NCBI GenBank assembly: GCA_009885955.1
Contig: VFJS01000002.1
Span: forward strand, 62,001 to 126,000
Source: Spirochaetia bacterium
Lineage (GTDB): Bacteria > Spirochaetota > UBA4802 > UBA5550
Length of the DNA stretch: 64,000 nucleotides
Direction of reading: 5' to 3'
This document shows, one piece after another, positions 9,332 to 17,896 of the stretch (positions are counted from its first letter, which is position 1; each line of letters opens with the position of its first letter). The notes below the pieces were generated by a model, which made no database searches, was not told the origin of the DNA, and saw nothing but the letters and a program-made list of their open reading frames with translations. The translations under genes were made by a program, and so were the position numbers.

Positions 9332-9407
9332 ATTATCATGACCTCGAAATAATTGTTATTTTCAATAAGTATTCGTCAAGGAAAATAGATATGGATTGGT
9401 ATTTAAA

Positions 9408-9806
9408 TCATGTTTTTTTGAATACAAATCTCTTATCGAGCAGATATTTGATGAGATATCCAATGCATAACCCGATGAATCCTCCCGCATACTTGGCGCC
9501 GGTAAAATCAAAAATGGCATTGAATGTTATTTCAAATCCCCAAAAAATCAGGGTCGTAAAGATCCCCATGAATGAATAGAGCATAAATTTGTATACATTA
9601 TCAGGGGCGCTTTTGGCCTCATAATAAAAAATAAATTTTTTATCAAGAATAAATTTTATAATGAGCCCGGCAATCGTACCCGCAAAAAGTGCCAGATACA
9701 GGCTGTGCGGCCCGCTGTAAGCCATGAAAGATATGTACTGGATGAGCAGATTTACGGCAATTGCGGCAGCGGCAAAGATGCCATATTTAATAGTAAGCAG
9801 AAACAT
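9408..9806 (-). CDS. GtrA-family membrane protein
   Basis: The 132-residue protein has four hydrophobic helices and the GtrA pattern: charged 'DKKFIFYYE' between helices 2 and 3 and a matching 'DKRFVFKK' at the C-terminus. GtrA proteins are proposed to flip polyprenyl-linked sugars or to help a partner glycosyltransferase. It lies four bases after the LTA-synthase-like gene and before the GT39-like gene, so supply of a lipid-linked sugar to that enzyme is the natural inference. Confidence 0.8.
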   Translation of the reverse strand: MFLLTIKYGIFAAAAIAVNLLIQYISFMAYSGPHSLYLALFAGTIAGLIIKFILDKKFIFYYEAKSAPDNVYKFMLYSFMGIFTTLIFWGFEITFNAIFDFTGAKYAGGFIGLCIGYLIKYLLDKRFVFKKT

Positions 9807-9809
9807 TTT

Positions 9810-11861
9810 TTAATGTTTTAAAACTGTTTCATAATATTTTACTTTGTATGACTGTGACTGCAGCAGAAAATTTCTGTAAACCAATACTTTACCGGTCTCA
9901 ACGCCGGCAAGATTATTTTTTTCCCATGGGTCAATGCTGAGGTCAAAGAGTTCTTCATACCTGTCCTTCATTCTGATAATGTATTTCCACCTGCCGTCAC
10001 GTATTGAGTTGTAGTCTTCATCCCAGTATGTATGGAGAAGAGCGAGCTTTTCCCTGCGTGAGGAAATTATTGATTCACCTTCCATGGTCGGGGTAGACGG
10101 GAGGGATAGCATATCAAGCAGCGTGGGAAGGATATCGATGTGCCTGGTTATCCCTTCAAAGTCAGCCGGTTGTTTGAATATTTTTTTGTTATATATCAGG
10201 AACGGGACATGGACATTTTCTTCATACAAAAAGTGCCTGTGAAGGTAGTTCTGGTTATGCTGATAAAAAGCCTGCCCATGGTCTGCAAAGATAAAAATAA
10301 CAGTCCGGTCTAATAGATTCTCCTTTTCAAGCCTGTCAATGAGCATCCCCAGTACCTGGTCTGAAAAATAGACTGAATTGACGTAGTCGAGCCATCTTTT
10401 CTCCTTGTAGGGTGTATCTTCCCCAATGGGGCCAGAGATCCGGAAACTGCTGTCAGGGATGTGGTACGGGCTATGTGGGTTAAGCGGCAGAAAGGTCATA
10501 AAGAACGGCGTTCCGGAATTTTCCTTCATGAATTCCACAGCCGGCTCTATCATTGCCCTGTCATCTATTCCAAGGCCAACCCTCTTGTTATATGGCGGCC
10601 GTGCTGTAAGATCCCGGTCTTCAATGATCCTGTCAAACTTTCTTGTGCTTAAAAATTTTCTCTGCCCCACATATGAGAGGTCCCAGGTATGAATCAGGCA
10701 GGTTCTGTATCCGGCGTCTTTCAGTATTTCAGGGATGGTCCTCAGTCTGATGCCGGGATGATTCTGTACAATGAGGTTGATGTCAAAGGGTGACGTGAAT
10801 ACAGGATCATAGGCCGATGTGAAAACAGAATAAAGGGCATTCGCGGATAAGGGAAAGTTGGCATAGTGATTCTTCATGTTCAGGCTGTTCTTTGACAGCC
10901 TGTCCCATGTCGCGGTGATATTTTTTCCGTTTATCACTTTGTTCATATATCTGCTGTGGAGTGATTCAAAAAAATAAAATATGATATTGTACTTTTCTCC
11001 CCTTGGGAAATTGTTGAAGCGGGGATAAACCTTTTTTGATATCAGGGAATCCGTATCAAGCCTGTATTGGAATGCGGCATCGGGATTGTGTATTCCGGAA
11101 ACTTTTTCCGTCTTTCCCCCTTCACCTGTTGCCGCATTCCTGTTATATTCTGATTGTATTAATATACTATATAGAGGATTGAGGGATATATCGTAGAGAA
11201 TTTTATTAATTTTTTTAACATTCAATTCAGGGAATTTCCCGGACATGCTGGCATAGATGTTCTTCGGGTTTAAAGTGAAAATAATCAGGGCAAAAATGAC
11301 TATGGCCATTGCCGGGACATGAAGAATATTTTTTATCCGGGCCAACCTCCTGTCAAATGCATAGGCCGCATACATGATAAGAGGAAATATAATCATCCCC
11401 GATATAAAGAGCTTGATATAAAATCCCCTGGATGCTTCGGCAAAATATGAAGCTGTCATGTTCAGCCAGTATTCTGAATTTTCTGAACCGATAAACCCCT
11501 TTCTGAATGTTGTTTCATAAACCCTGAAAAATTCTACTCCCGTAAGAAGAGCAATGAAGATTATCATTGCCATGATATACATCACTATGAAAGTAACTTT
11601 TCCAAGTCTGTCCGCCAGGAGCATGATGATACATAAGGGGATGGATAAAAAAAGAAGGATGACGAGATCATAGTAGATGGAGAGTGCGGCGTAATCAAAA
11701 AAATTGAGATTCTTTAAGTCTGCATAGATAGATTTTACCAGGATAAAAATTTCAATCCTGTACCAGGTAAAAACCATGAGATACATGACGATCTGTATCA
11801 CCAGGAGGGATGAATTCCGGCAGTACCGGCTGGCGATATTTTTTGATATTTTTTTTATCAT
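9810..11861 (-). CDS. LTA-synthase-like alkaline phosphatase superfamily protein
   Basis: The 683-residue product has five N-terminal membrane helices (about residues 15-200) and an extracytoplasmic sulfatase-fold domain, the layout of lipoteichoic-acid synthase and periplasmic-glucan phosphoglycerol transferases. Metal-site motifs are 'FFESLHS', 'NPHSPYH' and 'FADHG'. At the nucleophile position there is 'PLSANALYS' rather than the CxPxR motif of formylglycine sulfatases, so transfer of a phospho-group through Ser/Thr is more likely than sulfate-ester hydrolysis. In a diderm the likely job is modifying glycans or lipids in the periplasm. It begins the cluster with GtrA and GT39 and lies 27 bases after the methyltransferase. 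Confidence 0.75.
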   Translation of the reverse strand: MIKKISKNIASRYCRNSSLLVIQIVMYLMVFTWYRIEIFILVKSIYADLKNLNFFDYAALSIYYDLVILLFLSIPLCIIMLLADRLGKVTFIVMYIMAMIIFIALLTGVEFFRVYETTFRKGFIGSENSEYWLNMTASYFAEASRGFYIKLFISGMIIFPLIMYAAYAFDRRLARIKNILHVPAMAIVIFALIIFTLNPKNIYASMSGKFPELNVKKINKILYDISLNPLYSILIQSEYNRNAATGEGGKTEKVSGIHNPDAAFQYRLDTDSLISKKVYPRFNNFPRGEKYNIIFYFFESLHSRYMNKVINGKNITATWDRLSKNSLNMKNHYANFPLSANALYSVFTSAYDPVFTSPFDINLIVQNHPGIRLRTIPEILKDAGYRTCLIHTWDLSYVGQRKFLSTRKFDRIIEDRDLTARPPYNKRVGLGIDDRAMIEPAVEFMKENSGTPFFMTFLPLNPHSPYHIPDSSFRISGPIGEDTPYKEKRWLDYVNSVYFSDQVLGMLIDRLEKENLLDRTVIFIFADHGQAFYQHNQNYLHRHFLYEENVHVPFLIYNKKIFKQPADFEGITRHIDILPTLLDMLSLPSTPTMEGESIISSRREKLALLHTYWDEDYNSIRDGRWKYIIRMKDRYEELFDLSIDPWEKNNLAGVETGKVLVYRNFLLQSQSYKVKYYETVLKH

Positions 11862-11888
11862 GACAGATGTTATATCATAAACCCGGAA

Positions 11889-12797
11889 TTATTTGACGGC
11901 ATATATCACCATTGAGCTGGTCAGAGAGAATTGCCCTGCGCTTATTTTCCCGAGGAGGTGGTATAGAGCAATTCTCAGCCATTTCCTGTAGTCCCGGATA
12001 TTTTTAAAATCGTGCCTCGATTTTAAAAGCTTGGGAAGCAGCCCGAATTCCACAGGATGATAAACCTTTATTTTCCGAAAACCGGTTTTACGGAGCAGCC
12101 CTGTCAGGTTGTTTTCTGTAAAATAAGAGAGGTGCCCGGGCATGTAGTAGGCATATCCGTCTTTAAAAAATTTTGCCTGCATGCCTGCCATATTGGCAGT
12201 CTGAATTACGAGCAGACCCTCGTCTGACAGCAGCCTGAAACATTCCTTCAGAGCTGTTGCCGGATCGGGAAGGTGTTCGATTAGCTCGATCATTGTAATG
12301 ACCGAAAAATAATTACCGGGAAAGGGATGGTCATGCAAGGTCCCGATATGCGATGTTAAACCGGGAATTTTTTTTAACTGTTCCCCGGCATAATCCGACA
12401 CTTCTATTGCGTATGGCGAAAATGACTCCCTTGCAGCATTGAGAAATCCGCCGAAAGAAGCTCCCACATCCAGGAAATTTCCATCTTTTGAATATTTTTT
12501 TATAACTTCGAGTCTTTTCCTCCAGACGTGACTGGAGAAATCTGCAATTTTTCTTTCATCGATATATGAATAACTTGAATTTCCGGTATAATACCCTTCG
12601 CAGTAAAGTTGCTTCAGGGCAGATGCAGTGAACCTGGGATTCATGAAAATGAACGAACAGGAACTGCAGGTGTATATATCGAATGAAGGGTCATATTTTT
12701 TGATTGTAAAAAGTTTTTTAATAGATACTGAGCGGCAAAGGGGGCAGTCTTTCAAAGCCTCTTCGAATAGAATTCCTCCTTCCGGTTTATTTGACAT
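11889..12797 (-). CDS. SAM-dependent methyltransferase with N-terminal zinc fold
   Basis: The 302-residue product begins with CPLC and CSSC pairs (about residues 17-43), a small zinc fold, followed by a class I methyltransferase domain. The SAM-binding loop is 'FLDVGASFGGFL' near residues 107-118, and 'IEVS', 'MIELIEHLPDP' and 'LLVIQTAN' mark the later strands. This form is common next to glycosyltransferases, where it methylates sugars or lipid-linked intermediates. It lies upstream of the LTA-synthase-like gene in the same direction. The substrate is unknown. Confidence 0.82.
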   Translation of the reverse strand: MSNKPEGGILFEEALKDCPLCRSVSIKKLFTIKKYDPSFDIYTCSSCSFIFMNPRFTASALKQLYCEGYYTGNSSYSYIDERKIADFSSHVWRKRLEVIKKYSKDGNFLDVGASFGGFLNAARESFSPYAIEVSDYAGEQLKKIPGLTSHIGTLHDHPFPGNYFSVITMIELIEHLPDPATALKECFRLLSDEGLLVIQTANMAGMQAKFFKDGYAYYMPGHLSYFTENNLTGLLRKTGFRKIKVYHPVEFGLLPKLLKSRHDFKNIRDYRKWLRIALYHLLGKISAGQFSLTSSMVIYAVK

Positions 12798-12865
12798 GAG
12801 AATTAATCCATTTTTGAGATATGTTCATCTCTCTTTATTAGACGGGTATTATTAGAAGTCCCATG

Positions 12866-13783
12866 CTATTTTTCTACTTTCAATAATGGAGAGATATAGC
12901 CGAAAGATTCCGCAATGCTGTTCAATATCCTGGGATTATCAATGGATGATATTTTCTGCCAGTTATCCCTTATGTCTTCCGGCGATATTTCCCCTTTCCC
13001 GTCGCCGATAATAGTTCCCGATGAGCACATAACTGCAGTTCTGCTGTAAAATCCTCCAAAACAGTTGAATATCATGCCGGCATCAATGTTTTCCTCAGAG
13101 GCAAGGTAGAGGACAAGGGGGGTAATATATTCAGGTTTCAGAAGTTTCAGCATGGGGGGCGGTATTAGTTCTTCTGTCATCCTCGATGCAGCATTGGGGG
13201 CAATTGTATTGCATTTGATATTGTACTTGGAAGTTTCAAGGGTAAGCACATGCATGAGGCCTATGAGTCCCATTTTCGCAGCGGCATAATTTGCCTGGCC
13301 GAAATTTCCGTAAAGCGCAGACCCCGATGTAGTGAAAATTATCCTGCCGTAATTTTTTTCCTTCATTATCTTCAGCGCCGGTTTGGTTACGGTGAAAGCG
13401 CCCTTTAAATGGACTGATATAATCCTGTCCCAGTCATCTTCAGTCATCTTGTTCAGCGTACGGTCCCTGATGATTCCGGCGTTGTTCACAAGTATATCAA
13501 CAGATCCAAAGCTGGCTACTGCTGATTGTATGATATTTTCCCCGCCGTCCATGGATGAAACAGAATCAAAATTTGCTACTGCTACACCGCCCATATCCCT
13601 TATCTCTTTTACAACCTTTTCCGCGGCGCTTCTGTTTTCACCATCGCCATTTACAGTGACTCCAAGGTCATTGACTACAACCCTGGCGCCTCTCTTCGCA
13701 AGCTCAATAGCGTGAATTCTGCCTATACCGGCGCCTGCGCCGGTAACAACGGCAACCTTTCCATCAAATTTTATATCAGCCAT
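12866..13783 (-). CDS. Short-chain dehydrogenase, MFE-2-like 3-hydroxyacyl-CoA type
   Basis: The 305-residue NAD(P)-dependent enzyme has the classical SDR cofactor motif 'TGAGAGIG' near residues 15-22, 'NNAG' near 100 and the catalytic Ser with YxxxK ('NYAAAK') near 165. The long insert after the second strand ('VVNDLGVTVNGDG') and the extended C-terminus match the (3R)-hydroxyacyl-CoA dehydrogenase part of multifunctional enzyme 2. The ATG at 13783 has CCGGAGAG before it. It is 30 bases downstream of acyl-CoA dehydrogenase, giving two successive steps of beta-oxidation or a related acyl-CoA pathway. Confidence 0.85.
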   Translation of the reverse strand: MADIKFDGKVAVVTGAGAGIGRIHAIELAKRGARVVVNDLGVTVNGDGENRSAAEKVVKEIRDMGGVAVANFDSVSSMDGGENIIQSAVASFGSVDILVNNAGIIRDRTLNKMTEDDWDRIISVHLKGAFTVTKPALKIMKEKNYGRIIFTTSGSALYGNFGQANYAAAKMGLIGLMHVLTLETSKYNIKCNTIAPNAASRMTEELIPPPMLKLLKPEYITPLVLYLASEENIDAGMIFNCFGGFYSRTAVMCSSGTIIGDGKGEISPEDIRDNWQKISSIDNPRILNSIAESFGYISPLLKVEK

Positions 13784-13813
13784 TTTACTCTCCGGAATAT
13801 CATCATCCTGTTT

Positions 13814-14959
13814 TCAGCCTAACACGTTTGATGCAATAACAATTCTCTGGATCTCTGAAGTCCCTTCATATATCTCGGTAATCCTTGCATCCCGGTAATA
13901 TCTCTCCATGGGATAATCCTTTGTATATCCGTACCCGCCGAATATCTGAAGGGCCTTGTGTGTGACCCTGTGGGACATCTCCGACGCAAAGAGCTTTGCC
14001 ATTGCAGCCTGCTTGGAATACTTCCTCCTGTCCCCGCTGCCGATCAGGACAGCGGCCTGGTAAACCAGGAGCCTGGCAGCCTCAATCTCTGTAGCCATGT
14101 CGGCGATCATCCACTGAATTGCCTGGAAGTTTGAAAGCGACTGATTAAACTGTTTCCTCTCTTTGGAGTATGCTACCGCTTCATCAAATGCCGCCTGCGC
14201 AATACCCAGGGCCTGGGCCCCTATCATTACCCTGCCTCCGTCAAGGGTATGCATGGCTATTTTAAAGCCATCACCTTTTTTCCCGAGGAGGTTTCCCTCG
14301 GGAATTTCGCAATTGTCGAATATCAGCTCCGTGGTCGGAGAAGCGCAAATACCCAGTTTGTCCTCGAGCTTGCCAACGGAGAATCCAGGTGCCCCTTTTT
14401 CAATGATGAAAAAACTTAGCCCCTTGTGGCCAATACCTTTTTCAGTCACGGCTGTTATAACATTTACAGATGCTACGCCGCCGTTTGTGATAAAATTTTT
14501 TGTGCCGTTCAATACCCAGTTGCCATTTTTTAATTCAGCTGTTGTTGTTGTTCCTGCTGCATCGGATCCGGCATTCGATTCCGTTATGCCGAAACATCCT
14601 ATCCATTCCCCGGTTGTAAGCCTGGATAGGTATTTTTTTTTCTGTTCTTCATTCCCGAAATAGTTAATGGGGGAGAGGCAAAGTGAATTATGGGCGCAAA
14701 CGATGACCCCTGTTGACGCGCATCCCCGTGAAAGTTCTTCGACAATTATGGCATAGCTGAGATAATCCATGCCTGCTCCATTATATTCTTCGGGATAGAC
14801 AATACCCATCATTCCCATCCCGCTCAGTTTTTCAATATGTTCCCATGGAAATTCATGGCTCCTGTCGTACTCTGCCGCTTTTGGTTTCAGGTAATTGTCA
14901 GCGAATTTCCTGCAGGTCTCCCTTACCAGCTGCTGTTCATCAGTCAAATTAAAATTCAT
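13814..14959 (-). CDS. Acyl-CoA dehydrogenase
   Basis: This 381-residue flavoprotein oxidises acyl-CoA to enoyl-CoA and passes electrons to ETF. The ATG at 14959 is preferred because family members start close to 'NFNLTDEQQ'; a frame extension to 15007 adds 16 unlikely residues. Visible parts are 'CFGITESNAGSDAA' (FAD/substrate loop), 'FITNGGVA', 'RKQFNQSLSNFQ', 'QIFGGYGYTKDYPMERYYRD', and the C-terminal 'EIYEGTSEIQR', whose Glu is the catalytic base of short/medium-chain enzymes. Substrate chain length is not clear. It is the first gene of the pair with the SDR. Confidence 0.93.
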   Translation of the reverse strand: MNFNLTDEQQLVRETCRKFADNYLKPKAAEYDRSHEFPWEHIEKLSGMGMMGIVYPEEYNGAGMDYLSYAIIVEELSRGCASTGVIVCAHNSLCLSPINYFGNEEQKKKYLSRLTTGEWIGCFGITESNAGSDAAGTTTTAELKNGNWVLNGTKNFITNGGVASVNVITAVTEKGIGHKGLSFFIIEKGAPGFSVGKLEDKLGICASPTTELIFDNCEIPEGNLLGKKGDGFKIAMHTLDGGRVMIGAQALGIAQAAFDEAVAYSKERKQFNQSLSNFQAIQWMIADMATEIEAARLLVYQAAVLIGSGDRRKYSKQAAMAKLFASEMSHRVTHKALQIFGGYGYTKDYPMERYYRDARITEIYEGTSEIQRIVIASNVLG

Positions 14960-15231
14960 AGTATTAAACCCTGTCAAATGTATTCCATTTAATCGGCACG
15001 GCGACATTTTTCCCCTGACCGACCCACCTGGTCTGGATTCAGGGTTTGTAACCGGCTATAAATTATATGCCTAAATATTATCATGATAACCGGTGTGTCA
15101 AGAAATAGTTTAAATATTTTTAAATGAAATAAATGAACCTTAAAAAATTTATCTTGAATTATTAAGACTCCAAGTAAATAATCGTTTTATTGAATGGGAT
15201 CTTATTATTTTAAACAAGGAAACTCTTTATA

Positions 15232-16311
15232 ATGAAAAAATATATTATACCTTTTCTGATGTTTTTTACTTTTATCTCATGCACGCAGTGGAAGGTAAGT
15301 TCCCTTAATTCCACGGAGTATTTGAATATTAAAAATGGGGAAGAGCCAGGAAGCGTTAAAATTGTTTCAGATGATTACGCACTGGAGACCCTTTCCTTCA
15401 GCCTCGGGATATTTAACTCAAATATATGCATTGCTGACAATATTCTAAAGAGAGTACAAATTCTTGAACCCAACGGCAGATTAAAAATTATCATAGGGAA
15501 CCTGAAGGAAATAGATCCAAAAAAAATCAGGGGGGTGAATTTTAATTTCAGGGTCATCGGCTCTTTTACAATGGACAGCAAGGATAATTTATATGTTCAG
15601 AACAGGTTTCCCCAGAGTGATTCAGTAAAAAAATTTACAACCGGTACAGATGATCAGGCGGACGAAACAGATTTTTCACCGTCGTATATTCTTGTTTTTA
15701 ACAGTGAAGGGGAGCTCCAATATACGCTTGGCCAGAGGGGAGCGCCGGATATGCCCTTTTATCATATTGAGAGCCTGGATATCGATGCAAAAGAACGGCT
15801 TTTTGTCATAACTCACTCCTTCAACACCTGGAGCATACATCGTTTTGATAATAAAAAAAGGGATTTTTCAATAGACCTCGGTAAAATCGATTTTGATGAA
15901 AAGGACGGCAATAATATATTCAAAGGGAAACTTGAAAGTGTACGGGCCTACAGGAATGGTGAGTACCTTCTTCTTTCAGTGGCTTATTACCATGACCTCC
16001 GTCTCAAATACAGAAAAATTTTTGAGTTTTCAATCGCGAAGAACGCCATAAACAGGACCGTCCTGAATATACCTGATCCGAGAAATGTACTTTTTAATAT
16101 TATCCAGGATAAGCTGATTTATTTCTGGAATATGAACAACAAAGAGGTCAGGTTCATGATTTCCAACATGGAAGGGAACGTTGTCAATAACATGCAGCTT
16201 AACTTCAGCCACAGCAAGAACTATTATACAAGGCTCATCTCCGATAATTCTGGAACCATATTTTCCTACCATGCCACAAATAAAGGCATAAAAGTCATGA
16301 AATGGGAGTAG
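15232..16311 (+). CDS. Lipoprotein, probable beta-propeller
   Basis: A 359-residue secreted lipoprotein: signal peptide with lipobox ending at 'FISC' (Cys 17). The remainder contains repeats of a pattern such as 'SLDIDAKERLFV' and 'FTMDSKDNLYVQ', typical of NHL or 6-bladed propeller proteins. No catalytic motif is visible. An AAGGAA lies before the ATG. It ends four bases before nnr, so it may be co-transcribed with it, though the pairing carries no obvious functional meaning. Confidence 0.6.
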   Translation: MKKYIIPFLMFFTFISCTQWKVSSLNSTEYLNIKNGEEPGSVKIVSDDYALETLSFSLGIFNSNICIADNILKRVQILEPNGRLKIIIGNLKEIDPKKIRGVNFNFRVIGSFTMDSKDNLYVQNRFPQSDSVKKFTTGTDDQADETDFSPSYILVFNSEGELQYTLGQRGAPDMPFYHIESLDIDAKERLFVITHSFNTWSIHRFDNKKRDFSIDLGKIDFDEKDGNNIFKGKLESVRAYRNGEYLLLSVAYYHDLRLKYRKIFEFSIAKNAINRTVLNIPDPRNVLFNIIQDKLIYFWNMNNKEVRFMISNMEGNVVNNMQLNFSHSKNYYTRLISDNSGTIFSYHATNKGIKVMKWE

Positions 16312-16315
16312 CCTG

Positions 16316-17896
16316 ATGAAAGCAGTTTCTGCGCGGGAGATGCAGGAAATCGACAGAAGCGCAATTCAGGATTATGGAATTCCGCCTGAAGCGCTCATGT
16401 TTAATGCAGGGCAGCGTGTATATGAAATTATTGAAGAGATATATCCCGGCATTGAACGCGCTGCAGTTTTTTCAGGAACGGGAAATAATGGCGGCGACGG
16501 TTTTGTGACGGCCTATCTCCTTTTCAACAGGGGAATTGATGTCGCCCTTTATATTGCAGGCCAAAAGAACAGGCTTTCAAGGGAATCGCTGATATACTAT
16601 AACCTTTGCATAAAAACCGGTATTACAATAGAGGAATTAATTGAAGAAAAGGATCTGGCTGATAAAATCGATCTGTCAGGCGTAGAGCTCATTGTCGACT
16701 CATTAACCGGAACAGGATTTGCGGATGCGCCTCGTGGAATTCTCAGTTCATTGATTGGATATATCAATAATTCCGGCATAGGCGTCCTTTCAATTGATAT
16801 GCCCAGCGGCCTTCCCTCTGACGGCGATTCTCCTGAATGGGAGGTCATCAGGGCCGATTGCACAGTCACTGTCGGACTGCTTAAAATTTCCCTGGCTGCA
16901 TATCCCGGCAGAATTTCCGCCGGTAACATAAAAATTGCCGATATTGGCTTCCCTTCAGTCCTCTTAAATAGTGAAAATATTAAAAATAATGTCATCGATG
17001 AAAATTATGTAAGATGCATAATCAGAAAAGGGGATTCGTGGGATAAACACAAGGGTGACAGCGGGCATCTCCTGATCATAGGAGGATTTGACGGCAGGGA
17101 AGGCGCTGCCATGCTCGCTGCAATGGCTGCTTTTGAATGCGGCGCCGGGCTGTTAACCCTTGTCACTACTGAAAAATCCAGGAATATAATTGCAGGCAGG
17201 ATTCCCGAGCTCATGACTTTCTCATTGAAAGATTTCGGGATAGATGAGACTCCGGGCGGGGGGGATGATATCATTTCAGGAGTGAAAAAACTTTTATCAG
17301 CCAATGAATTTGATTCGCTCATAATCGGCCCGGGCATGGGGAGGGGCGGGCTGTCAAAGATGATCCTGGAATCAGTTATCGGACTCATGGGAGAAACATC
17401 CGTCAAAAATATACTCATTGACGGCGACGGATTATACCATCTCTCTGAAAAGCCTGATATGTACAGGCAGCTTTCGAAAGAAAAATGTATCATCACCCCT
17501 CATTTCAAGGAAGCCTCTTTGCTCATGGATACAGATATAGGGACTCTGAAAAAGAACAGGCTTTCTTCGGCCAAAAAACTGTCTGATGCAATATCGGCAG
17601 TTGCCCTTCTTAAGGGGCCTGGCACAATAATTTCCAACGGAATAGATTCATATATAAATACCACCGGCAACCCGTCCCTTGCCACGGCTGGTTCAGGCGA
17701 TGTCCTTTCGGGAATAATCGGTTCCTTCATGCTCACAAAACCTTTGATGGAATCGGCATGCATCGGAGCATATCTTCATGGCCTGGCCTCGGATTTATAC
17801 TGCAGGGAAGAGGGGGTTGCGCATATGAAGGCTACTCAAATAGTCGAATATTTAAAAAATGCAATTAAGCATGCATCGAGGGAATATCCTTTATGA
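16316..17896 (+). CDS. nnr: Bifunctional NAD(P)H-hydrate repair enzyme
   Basis: The 526-residue protein fuses an N-terminal epimerase (YjeF_N, about 1-215) to a C-terminal ADP/ATP-dependent dehydratase (YjeF_C, about 230-520) and repairs hydrated NADH and NADPH. Evidence includes 'FSGTGNNGGDG' near residues 53-63 and 'IDMPSGLPSDGD' in the first domain, and 'IIGPGMGRGG', 'ILIDGDGLY', 'ITPHFKEASLL' and 'AGSGDVLSGIIG' in the kinase-like second domain. Both active sites look complete. Its last four bases overlap the start of the TonB-type receptor gene (ATGA). Confidence 0.95.
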   Translation: MKAVSAREMQEIDRSAIQDYGIPPEALMFNAGQRVYEIIEEIYPGIERAAVFSGTGNNGGDGFVTAYLLFNRGIDVALYIAGQKNRLSRESLIYYNLCIKTGITIEELIEEKDLADKIDLSGVELIVDSLTGTGFADAPRGILSSLIGYINNSGIGVLSIDMPSGLPSDGDSPEWEVIRADCTVTVGLLKISLAAYPGRISAGNIKIADIGFPSVLLNSENIKNNVIDENYVRCIIRKGDSWDKHKGDSGHLLIIGGFDGREGAAMLAAMAAFECGAGLLTLVTTEKSRNIIAGRIPELMTFSLKDFGIDETPGGGDDIISGVKKLLSANEFDSLIIGPGMGRGGLSKMILESVIGLMGETSVKNILIDGDGLYHLSEKPDMYRQLSKEKCIITPHFKEASLLMDTDIGTLKKNRLSSAKKLSDAISAVALLKGPGTIISNGIDSYINTTGNPSLATAGSGDVLSGIIGSFMLTKPLMESACIGAYLHGLASDLYCREEGVAHMKATQIVEYLKNAIKHASREYPL

